From assembly GCA_900073065.1 (NCBI GenBank), contig FJOG01000027.1:687728-751727 (forward strand): a stretch of DNA of 64,000 nucleotides, in the 5' to 3' direction. The translations under genes were made by a program, and so were the position numbers. Positions 20,511 to 30,328 of the stretch are shown here, piece by piece. The stretch comes from Phialocephala subalpina. Its lineage: Eukaryota; Ascomycota; Leotiomycetes; Helotiales; Mollisiaceae. How positions within the stretch are numbered: position 1 is the first letter of the stretch; the number at the start of each line of letters is the position of its first letter. The notes beneath the pieces are model-generated. The model was not told the origin of the DNA and ran no database searches. It saw only the letters and a program-made list of their open reading frames with translations.

Positions 20511-21699
20511 ATGTCTCAATACCCTGAGTCATTCCATAGCCGTTCCTACTTCTATGTTGGAGGAGAATATGTGAAGACTCCGGGTGGCACCATTTTTGAG
20601 AACCAGATGTATGTTGAAAGACTGCAGCCCACGGATGTCACAAAGCTGTATCCCGTTGTCTTCATTCATGGCGGAGCTCAGACAGGCACAGTATGCCACT
20701 CTATTCGGTCAAAGTAAAGCCAACTGCTGATGGGACACAGAATTGGCTGAACAAACCAGATGGCGGACACGGATGGGCTTCATGGTTCCTCGACCATGGG
20801 TATGAGGTCTACATTGTGGATCAAGTGCACACAGGTCGCTCAGCTTGGTCTCCCAAAAGTGCATTTCCACAGATTGTGGCACCCGCGGAATATATGCAAC
20901 AGCATTTCACAGCTACAAAGAACTACCCTCTTTGGCCTCAAGCACATGGTCATACTCAATGGCCAGGAGTAGGCACACCTTCATCCCACTTCTAGCATTC
21001 TAGTAACAAGAACAGACAGGAATGATGGGAGACCCAATCTTCGACGCCTACTACGCCTCCCAAAGCCAATTCCTCCTTGATACAATTGAGCAAGAACGAA
21101 CAATGCGCCTAGCAGGCATAGCTTTGCTCGACAAAATCGGAGCATCCATCTTGATCACTCATTCAAGAGGTGGACTTCACGGTTGGGCCTGGGCTGATGC
21201 GCGACCAACTCTCATCAAGGCATTAATTCAAATCGAGCCTCGAGGGCCACCATTTCACGAAGCTGTGTTCTCGACGAAGTTTGTGCGACCGTGGGGATTG
21301 ACTTCGATTCCTTTGACCTATGATCCGCCTCCCGAAGACGAGAAAGCTCCCCTGACCACGAAGATTCTGCCAGCAAGTTCGGAGCTAGAGGTTGATTGTT
21401 ATTTGCAGGAGGAACCTGCGAGGCAGCTTGTCAATTTGAAGAATATTCCGATTTTGGTTGTTACAGGAGCTGCGAGTTATCATGCTACGTACGATCATAG
21501 TATTGTGGCATTTTTGGAGCAAGCTGGATGTGAGAACGTGGAGCATATGAAATTGGCTGATTTGGGGATACATGGGAATGGCCATATGCTATTTATGGAG
21601 AAGAATAGTGATGAGATCGCAGAAGCACTGGATACTTGGATCGTAAATACCTCGAATGATGGTAAAGAGGAACCGATTGAGGCTTCAGATGATAGATGA
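20511..21699 (+). CDS. Alpha/beta hydrolase (fungal esterase/lipase-like)
   Basis: Three exons 20511-20690, 20741-20968 and 21016-21699 give 363 residues. The second acceptor is AACAG before ACAGGAATG, which restores WPGTGMMGDP; the next AG would bring a stop. Oxyanion-hole strand [12 protein letters not shown] at about 49-60, nucleophile elbow ITHSRGG with Ser186, and a C-terminal GNGHMLFME whose His (about 326) completes the triad. No signal peptide, so probably intracellular. The substrate cannot be told. An upstream in-frame ATG is not needed. Confidence 0.85.
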
Positions 21700-21985
21700 A
21701 GTGCTGGTGGGGCTGCTCGAAGCAGCTGCATACACGCACCAACATAACAACCATTTATTTCCAGATCCCCAAGACTTTCAAGAAATATAGAAAATAACAA
21801 TAAATTGTCATCTTTCACCCCTTCAGGCAGAAACGAAATTCGTCCCAAGAGAAACGTTCTCAGGGGTAATTGTTGACATCAGTTCAACCTCGCTTCACCT
21901 GGCCCCATCTCCAGCGATGATCGGCGCACATCAAAAGCTTCACCTCCGCCGTCATCCCATCTCTGAAACACAACCCACCACAACA
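21700..21985. other. Short intergenic region
   Basis: 3' end of the hydrolase and 5' leader of the ZIP gene. An in-frame ATG at 21917 would add 23 residues (MIGAHQKLHLRRHPISETQP..) before the signal-peptide-like start chosen for the ZIP protein. Confidence 0.4.
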
Positions 21986-23449
21986 ATGCCCCTCATCACC
22001 CCGCGCCGCGCAGCCCTGCTGCTCTGCATCGCAGCATGTTGTGTCTACGCAGTCGCCGAGAAACACTCAAGCTCAATTGCAGCAATGAGCATGCCGGAGA
22101 TAGAGGAGCAATTACAGGTACCTCCCCATTTGTCGCGTGTCCAACCCACTTCACAAGGTTCGCTCAATGCCAAATGTCCACTTGCTAACGTCACCTCTCC
22201 TCCCCCCAGGAATGTCCCCTCGTACAAGACCTCAACGCCTACAAAGTCGCCACATCCCCACAAACCTCGAGCTTGACTTCGCAGATCTTCGGCGTGCTGT
22301 TTCCGGGGACTCCAGCAGTTAACGCCCTCCTAGCAACACTCTACATCTCCGGTCCTCCCAACTTCCTCCTCGCACTATGTCCGCCAAATATAGACCCCTC
22401 GAGCCTCTCCGTCATGGTCGCGTTCGCCGTCGGCGGACTCCTAGGCGATACACTCTTCCATCTCTTACCAGAGATCTTTCTAGGAGAAGATAGTCCCGAA
22501 CATGTGCGGTTTGTGATGGTGGAGCCTAATCGGAATCTTTTGCTTGGGGTGGCTATAATGGTTGGTTTTGTGACGTTTGTTGCTATGGATAAGGGGCTGA
22601 GGATTGCTACTGGCGGCGAGGGAGGACATGATCATAGCCATGGAAGTGGACATGGGGAGGGGGTTGTGGAGGTGGTGAAGAAGGTGGGGGATAGTAGTGC
22701 GTTGGAGACGCCTGCGAAAAGCACAAGGTCGCGGAAGAAGGCCGAGAATAGCAACGGGTCTGCGAAGCTCGAAGTAGTGAAGGAACAATCCGAGAAAGAG
22801 AAAGAGATCAACGCCAGCGTTAAACTGGCTGGGTATCTCAACCTCATGTTCGTCCCCTCTCCTCCTCCCCGTACCCCCTCTCCCACATGTAGCTAACGAT
22901 TGATTGTACAACAGCGCCGATTTCACCCACAACATAACAGACGGCCTAGCAATGTCCGCATCCTTCTACACCTCCCCCACCATCGGCGCAACCACAACCG
23001 TAGCAGTATTCTTCCACGAAATCCCACACGAAGTCGGCGATTTCGCCCTGTTAATCCAATCCGGATTCTCGAAACGTCAAGCAATGGGTGCGCAGTTCGT
23101 TACTGCCTTAGGCGCACTACTCGGCACACTCATTGGGATTGCGGTCCAAGAATACGGTGGAGGGAAGAATGGTGGGGAGGGAGGAAGGTTTGAGGGGTTG
23201 GCGGGCACGAGTTTGAGTTGGGGTGATTTGTTACTGCCGTTCACCGCCGGGACTTTCTTGTATGTGGGGACGGTGGCGGTAATTCCGGAACTGTTGGAGA
23301 CGGGAAGTGATAGGAAGAAGGAGCTGTGGAAGACGGGGCAGCAGTTTGTTGCTATGGCTGCTGGGGCGGGGATTATGCTTTAGTAAGTGACGTGGTGAGG
23401 ATGTTCTGGTGATTGATTACTGACTTCTTACAGCATCTCTTGGTCATAG
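21986..23449 (+). CDS. ZIP zinc transporter, LIV-1/ZIP7 type (YKE4-like)
   Basis: Exports zinc from an internal compartment to the cytosol in yeast Yke4 and human ZIP7; by analogy it should sit in the ER/Golgi membrane. Four exons 21986-22117, 22210-22847, 22915-23382 and 23434-23449 make 417 residues. The start MPLITPRRAALLLCIAACCV is a signal peptide. Family marks: FAVGGLLGDTLFHLLPEIF (TM2), a cytosolic loop with GHDHSHGSGHGEG, HNITDG at 262-267 (TM4) and HEIPHEVGDFALLIQSGF from 291 (TM5, the LIV-1 metal motif). The last exon encodes only ISWS after a split Tyr codon. Intron 2 uses the unusual donor GTTCGT. Confidence 0.9.
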
Positions 23450-25347
23450 ACGAGACGATAGACATAGACGGCACATAACGAGAGGTATTGGTAGTGTATA
23501 ATTAGGGAAGAGCTGCATATGCATTAGACATGGGAAGATTGGACAAGAGGCAACATACATTATAAAATGGAGTCGGGTCAAAGCCTGTTAATAAGTTGCA
23601 TTTCAGCCTCTTGTTCCTCAAGCGCCCCTATTGACAGCAGCCAGGCTACTAGAGAACCATTGAATAGAACCTCATCCCCTTCTGCGTTCCTAGCAGCCCC
23701 GCCGACTCCTGTCCAGTACTTTGGAGAAAGCACCTAGGTAGTCCACAACATTCGTCCCAACCAGAATGCGAAGCGTAGTCGTTTCTAGTATAGAAATGGT
23801 TCCTCATGCGGCGGCCCGACCCCTATCGTAGGTCCAGTCCTCAATTTGGTTTCATGATTCTCAAGTCTTCTACTATCATCGGATGTTTTGTTGCATGTCT
23901 CAAAAGACGCAAAGCATCGGAATCACTGGAAGATTGTGCTAGTCAGCTTTCGTGGTTTTGTTGCACTTCGGAGAGGGACATTCTTGATTTTGTTGCATTT
24001 CGGAGACGAGACGTTCTTGGAGAGGTGCAACAAAACATTCCAGTCTCCAAGAGCTTGTTCTACTTTGCCACAGTGTGGCTAAGACAAGCTTTTTGTTGCA
24101 TTTCTGCATGAAAAGGTCACTGCATCATGCCACATCTCTCCTGGGAGCCTCGACTGTTTTGACTTAGTGTACAGTTGGGAGACTTTGTTGCACGTCGCAT
24201 TCAAAAATCTCCAATGCCACGGTGGCCGAGATCTGCAGTTTCGCAAGACTTCGACGTCATGGTAGGGGATGTTTTCCACAAGGAGGGGGGGTTGCTGTTT
24301 ATTTTAGCTTGGGATTTAAATTGATACTTTGGATGTCCATTGTGTTGCCGTGTTTTGAGAGAGTTATTAGGTGTCTGGATGGAGTTCTGATGTGTTGTCC
24401 CTGTTCTCGAGAACTGAGCGACGTATCTTTGGCCCTTGGTACGAAGGAGCGCACCTGACCGCACTTGCTTGCAGGTCGTGGGCTCTCCAGTTGCACCTTC
24501 CCACACCGGGCACTTGCTTTCTACTTCAAGCTTCGATCAAGGAACGGGACGTTTCCCAGTTTCACCCCCTTCAAAAGATTTGACTAAAATCGGTCAATGG
24601 TCTCCTAGTTTTTGGGCTTTCGACAAATTCAGCACAGGAGTCATTGTTTGCGTTAGTTTTTCTTTAGCTCCATCTGCAACCTCATATTTCGGGGTAGTTG
24701 GCTTTCCACCTAGGACATTTGGGTTCAGTCTTCAGTTCACACTGGCGACCTTACAATTTCAGTCGCTGTTCTCGGCTCGGAATGCAGAACCTTCGACTGG
24801 AAACATTCTCGATTACAACGCGCCGCCTGCAGACTGTGTGTTTGAAGACATGAAATTCACCACCATACCTCGCTGCATATCATGCTAATCTTCTTAGTTC
24901 AGATGCCAATCCTCAATAAGCTTTCGGTCTTATACATTCTTGGTTTACTTCCATAAGGGACTGGAGATGAGTGGCCACACCAGATCAAGAAGCGGGAGCT
25001 CCGCTTTCTAGACGATGGGGCCCCATATTCTCACGTTCAGTAGCGCACACATGGTGATTGAGTCAGTATATTGAGATTTGGACTGTGCGAACTCCGCTAC
25101 CTCTTCAGCATCGACGATGTTCATTCTGAACATATACGATCGGTCGACCAAGCCACGCTGAGACTTCCGCTTGTGTGTTCTCTGCGACAGAACCCCACGA
25201 CCAACTCGTTCTAGGACTTCTAGGAGTCTTCTCTCCTAGATCTCTACGAACATTTACGACCGGCCCACAAGGAGATCTCAGAAAGACATCTCAAAGAGCT
25301 CGCTTCTCGATTTCTACAACCCTTAACGACCAAGCCCCAGACTCACG
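23450..25347. other. Long intergenic stretch with repeated TTTGTTGCA motifs
   Basis: No gene supported. The motif TTTGTTGCA followed by (T/C/G) recurs near 23886, 23954, 23988, 24091 and 24183, twice as TTGTTGCAYTTCGGAGA, and once inverted (GTGCAACAAAAC, about 24016). The inverted copy with the one at 23988 forms a possible hairpin. Open frames crossing it (23806-24111, 24436-24888) look fortuitous. Confidence 0.4.
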
Positions 25348-28260
25348 ATGTCTGAGTTAGACGAGACTTACCGTCACTCTGACGAGGTGATTGCGAAGTA
25401 TATCGTTCAGCAGATCGGCGCCAATCCAAATTTCTCATTCAAAGAACCAAGCACCGTCGAGAATATTGCGAGAGAACTGGCGTGGGAATGTGGTGGATCG
25501 TAAGTGATTTCCATGATTTTTGAAATTCCGAACTGACTCTGGGCTCCAGGAAACTTATAGCGAGACTACGACTGAGCATCATTGCCAGTCATAAGCCGTA
25601 TCTTCGGGACTGCGATGTTGATGCCCCTTTCTTCAGATTCTGGTGTGGCAGGTGGCCGCGCGATCAGATTTATGAGCGCGCACTCGAAGCGATCAAGCCA
25701 AATCTTGAAACGTACGATGCTGCTCGAAACTTCTTCTTCTGGGTCCTCCATCAAGGAATCAATGGGAAGGATGCACTGCTCGAGGCGCTGAGGTCGAGTT
25801 CTCCATCAGCCGTCAATTGGAGCGATCCAGCCACCCCCGAAGCTCTGGTCACCCTTCGCGAGCATGTGAAGAAGCTTAATATCGCATGTGGAGGGCTTAT
25901 TGCTACCAGCGAGTGGGAGAGTGTCCACAGGATTTATATGCACCCCGATATACGGAGCTTCCTTCTTCGCGACGACAGGTGGAGGGAGCTTTGTAGCACG
26001 AAAGGCGCAAGTCCCACATATGGACAAGTTCACGGATCGCTAGCTGCCTCTTGTGCGACTTACATCATGACCGCTTACCAGGAACTTGATGGTCTGCCAT
26101 GTCCCGACGATGAAAGCATGGATCAACATTTGCGGAAGTGGCCCGTGTTAGAATACGCCGGAAACAATGTCGCCCGCCACATCAGAGAAGCAGGAACGAA
26201 CTTGGGTATACACTGGACCGTCATCAGCAAGCTGATACTAGGTGATTTGACCTCGTTCGGATCTGGCCAATGCATACGCCAAATCGAGGCAGCTTCGAGG
26301 AATCCCGAGCGTCTTCAGGGCTGGAGTCAGCGCTATCCTGAGGGGGTTTCCCTACTTGTATATGCTGCATCCGAGGGTCTTTTCTTCGTCGTCCACAGTC
26401 TTCTGGAACTTGGCAATAAGGTCAGACTGGAGGAGAAGGGTACTGATGGACGGACAGCTCTCGCTGCTGCTGCCGACAACGGTCATCCGGACGTTGTCAG
26501 ATATCTCCTGGAAAGAGGAGCTAATCTACATGCACGAGATCCCATGATGGACACACCCTTAGCTCTTGCTGTCGCACAAGGCCATATTGAAGTCGTCGAG
26601 GTACTACTACGGGCAGGTGCAAACCCCAACCTAAAAGCGCTTGATGGTACGACAACGGCAATCATTGCAGCAAGTAACGGACACGCGAGCATCGTCGAGA
26701 GATTGTTGTTCCATGGAGCTGACCCTCAGGCCGAGGACAACAACGGGGAGACAATAATGAGCCATATTGTTCGCTTAGGGGACCAGAATGTCGATATGGC
26801 CAACTTGCCCGAGAGATATCCGGCTTTATTTCAGGTCGACCCCGACACGAGGCTTCTTGCCACCGCTGCTGTTAATCGTGCGGTTGTCAGCACAACCTTG
26901 GCGTGTGCTCCTGCCCACATAAGTGCCTCCAGACAAGCGATGGCTTCAAAAGCCGAGGAGTTCCTGAGAGGCGATAAATCGACCTCACAAGTAGCATATA
27001 TGCCTGCAGAATTTCGCCGACAATACCAACTTCGCGAGTCTCTTGCCCATGGTTCATTTAGCAGGTGTTTCTCGGCCGTTGATCGATTTACAGGAAGGAG
27101 ATGTGCCGTAAAAGCCTCTCGAGCTCGGAGAACAGTGGGAGGAAATAAGTGGGCTAGGGACAACAGATACCGGCTCGAAAAAGAAGAATTGGAATCCTTG
27201 AAGAAGTTCAGGCATCAAAACGTGAGTTCGTTACAGAACTACATTGACGTGCATCAGTACGTCTTTATGGTTTTCGATCTCGCAGATGGTGACCTGTCCG
27301 ATCATTTCCAGAAAGCTCGGATGTCTGAAGATCAAATCCGAGAGATGATGAAGCAGTTGTTTGCAGGAGTGAGATACCTGGTAAGTACTCCTTCTGAACT
27401 AATTTCCGATGGGCTAATCATCTATAGCACGACAACAACGTCATCCACTGTGATTTGAAGCCAGCCAACATTCTTGTATTCAACGACGGAGCTACTTTCA
27501 AGATCACGGATCTTGGAAATTCCAAACATGTGATCTCGGGTTCTGGAAACGAGAAGCTAATCTCGCATTGCTCTGGAACACAGTGTTGTAAGTAGCTTCT
27601 CGATCCATTGAAGTCTCCATCATAGAAGCTGACTTTTCTTCAGACGCATCACCTGAAGCCAGTGACAGCTATAAAAAGCGGCGTGACGGGGGAAATAGCG
27701 AGCCAATCCGAGGACCTCCTTGCGACATCTACTCTTGTGGCTGTATTCTATTCGAAGCTTTTGCTTGGAAATATGAGTGGGAGCAGTCAGAAGCCAGACT
27801 GCCAGGAGAGTTCCACAATAGCCAGGACAAGGTCGATACTTGGGAGGCTATCAGGAATCGCTTGGCCCTAAAACTCCACGAGATTCGAGATGATACAAAA
27901 TACGGGTACTGGAAACACATACCTCTCCGCGTAGAGAGTCTGGTCAAGGTTATGCTCGAGAACGAAGAGGAAGAAAGAGCAACGATCCAACAATGCGAGC
28001 GCAGCCTCTGGATGCGCACCGATTCCTCAGATTTCATGAGCAAAGAGGAACACGACAAGCTTCGCGACTATCTCCCTAGCTACGATAGGCCCGAAGACTA
28101 CGAGAAAGCGGTTCAAGTCCAAATCGACCGCATGAAGGTCTTCGATATGGATGAGAACGTCTTGCAGCATATGCCAGAGATGCCGCGATACTACTTTGAG
28201 CAGTTGGTCCTAGACAGGCATAATCCGCTGCATTGGGGCTGGTCTATCCAAGCTGTTTAA
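25348..28260 (+). CDS. Ankyrin-repeat protein kinase fusion
   Basis: Four exons 25348-25499, 25550-27380, 27428-27587 and 27644-28260, all in phase, give 919 residues with no lesion; donors are three GTAAGT. Residues 1-310 are unrecognised. Ankyrin repeats run about 315-460 (DGRTALAAAADNGHPDVVRY, MDTPLALAVAQGHIEVVEVL, GTTTAIIAASNGHASIVERL). A linker follows, then a protein kinase about 540-820: loop ESLAHGSFS (547-555), VAIK-type Lys572 in CAVKAS, IHCDLKPANIL with Asp670 and Asn675, and DLG (689-691) in place of DFG. YASPEAS stands for APE, and CDIYSCGCILFEAF follows. The catalytic residues are present, so it may be active. The tail (820-919) is charged. Kinases fused to ankyrin repeats are uncommon in fungi; its place among decayed HET and Clr5 genes suggests a role in recognition or signalling, which is inference. 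Confidence 0.88.
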
Positions 28261-28261
28261 A

Positions 28262-28678
28262 ATGGATATCCTCGTGCGTGTAAGAGCAAACAGACCGAGC
28301 ATCTATTGTTGCAAATGGTGTGATTTGCCTTGGACTCCTGATCTCAGGGACGGCATGATTTTCCAGAGGAGAATAGATGAATTGGCTATGCTGGTGCGCC
28401 AAGAGCGACTACGACTGGAGAGGATAAAGGAGGAGGAAGAAAGAAAGCGACAATTGGCGCATTAAGCCGAGAAAAATGAGGCAGCCAAGTACGAGAACCT
28501 GCGAGAGCAGAGCATGCAGAGAATTTAATGGAGATTGAGAAGAACAAGGAAAACCTGGAGAAGGAGGAGATGGAAATGTCTGAGTTGGAGAAGAAGTTCG
28601 ATGAGGAAGTGGGCGCGTTTGAGAGCTTTACCGAGAAGAAAAGATTGCCATCGCGAGAATACCGCACCCCACCATGAC
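28262..28678 (+). pseudogene. Coiled-coil protein relic
   Basis: Begins just after the kinase stop. The first frame (28262-28465) has CCKWCDLPW and a charged helix RRIDELAMLVRQERLRLERI, then a stop. The same frame continues AEKNEAAKYENLREQ and stops again. Another frame goes on from 28528 (MEIEKNKENLEKEEMEMSEL) to 28678. Two stops and a frame change suggest a degraded coiled-coil gene or the tail of a formerly longer protein. No family recognised. Confidence 0.4.
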
Positions 28679-29029
28679 CAACAGCCCCTGCACTGCGCAT
28701 CTTGAAAGAATGGTTCCACGAAGTTTGGAACTCGCCTTCTATAAGCGGGCGCGTAAATAGACGCTGTATATGAAATCTACCAATCATCTTCCAAATGAAT
28801 GGAAGTGGAGGATGGCAAGTTTACCATTAGTCACTCGGAGTGGGGTGAGTTGGAATCCATTATCACGTGAAGAAATGAAATCAATTTTTGTTGCACATCG
28901 AAGCGCCATATTCACGGAAGGACCATAGTCGAATATTCAAGTGTACTATGCCTCGCAGGGATATCAGTTACTCATGCCGTGGATAAGTGCCGCATGTAGT
29001 TCAGTAGCTAAAATGGTAGATCCTCGCCC
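28679..29029. other. Intergenic stretch
   Basis: No gene. One further TTTGTTGCA motif at about 28888. Confidence 0.35.
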
Positions 29030-29640
29030 TCATCGAAGCACAATCTGTTCCTCAACCAGCCTTCCAGCTTTCCACTCATCGATAGCCTCTCGGTGTATGA
29101 GGTCGTATACAAAACATTCCCCCACTATCCCATATTCGTCTCCCACCGGCCTTAGAACAAACGGCAGCCTCTGGCCGAAGAGCATATATAGCACATCACC
29201 CACCTGCACGGTTTCGGGGCCATGTCCCATTTGTCCATCAGATGTGAAGATAAAGGAGTAACGTCCCGTTACACCCACATGAGACTCAGTGCATCCTGCA
29301 ACCTGCCTGCTCCGGGAAACGCAATTCGAGGGGGATCGAAAACACTCCCACAGATATTGCCCGACTTATCTTTTAGCAACTCGCAGTGACTCAAATAGGC
29401 ATCCAGATCAGCTTTATGGAATGAATCGATTCATTCTTCCTGATGTTCCAAGTGTATATATCCCGCGGTAATCGACTGAGCAAAAGCTTCTTTGAGCGTG
29501 TTAATATCGTTGTATGAGTTCAGCTTGCTGGCTTCAGCGTCCCATACTTCCATCGCAAAATAAACATTCCCGTGTTCGCTATCTTGAGTAATAAGGAATT
29601 CTGTAGGAAGGCGGGAAGGGCTTTACGAGTAAACAATGTG
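29030..29640 (-). pseudogene. HET-domain protein relic (C-terminal part only)
   Basis: Reading from about 29640 downwards: TEFLITQDSEHGNVYFAMEV and TLKEAFAQSITAGYIHLE, then a stop and frame changes. The characteristic HET-protein end follows (29278-29030): GHGPETVQVGDVLYMLFGQR-LPFVLRP, then YGIVGECFVYDLIHREAIDE. That closing block is typical of large HET proteins, whose tails give GDxxxxLFGxxxPFxLRP and VGECYVHG. The HET domain itself is not found upstream. Broken. Confidence 0.65.
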
Positions 29641-30328
29641 AGTTTATCAAGATTTGGCCGACCCTCAGGTCATTGATCATGGTTATTGATAAGAATCTCT
29701 CCAGTAACATTAAGGGTCAACTTGTACGCCTGGTCCGAACGGACTCAGACACCCTAAGTACTTCCTTAAGCTTTGAGGGCTTAGGAAAGGAGGTCAACAA
29801 GTCTGCAGTGGTCGATTTAGAGAAGGCAATGGAATTTATTATGGACCTTGACCGACGAGAAATGAAGTGAGGCCGGAAGATAGAGATATGAGTGTCTTGG
29901 ACTCGAGATTGGGAAGTACCCGTTCTGCAGAAATGGAGTGGTGATTCTGGTGGTGAGGCTCTGGGTCCGTCAGGTCATGGATTGAGGATTAGGTACCGTG
30001 AGGTTTTTGAATCCTGTTCAGGTATTGGAAACACTTCCGATTTTAGTTGAACTCCGAGCAGCACATTTCAAGACCTGGGATTATGGATGTCCGGGTCATG
30101 CTTCCAGAACGCCTTCTGTCCGAGTCGGGGCACTTAGCTGCATGGTTCTTTTGTTCACGTCGAATCGCTTGTCCTCCAATCACTTCAAGCAACCTCAGAC
30201 AACGTCGAAAATTAACATCTATATTTGTGTGATCTCTTTCCGTCTTTACTCGAAGATGGATCCCAGAGAAAGAAGACATCAAATTATTCTAGATACGTCT
30301 ATCCGCACTGGGATTGCTGCGAGCGACG
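29641..30328. other. Stretch without a supported gene
   Basis: A 65-codon frame (29673-29870, plus) ends in a charged helix but nothing identifies it. Otherwise promoter side of the Clr5-TPR relic. Confidence 0.3.

Noticed and set aside
13654..23449. A secondary-metabolite cluster (methyltransferase, hydrolase and transporter in a row)
   Set aside because: The methyltransferase is ERG6, the transporter is a ZIP zinc transporter, and there is no polyketide, peptide or terpene synthase nearby.
28990..29040. TAGTTCAGTAGCTAAAATGGTAG resembling a tRNA D arm
   Set aside because: There is no T arm or acceptor stem in the right place, and the segment overlaps the end of the HET relic.
29673..29870. 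65-codon plus-strand ORF
   Set aside because: Short, unrecognised, no splice partners, and set in decayed sequence.
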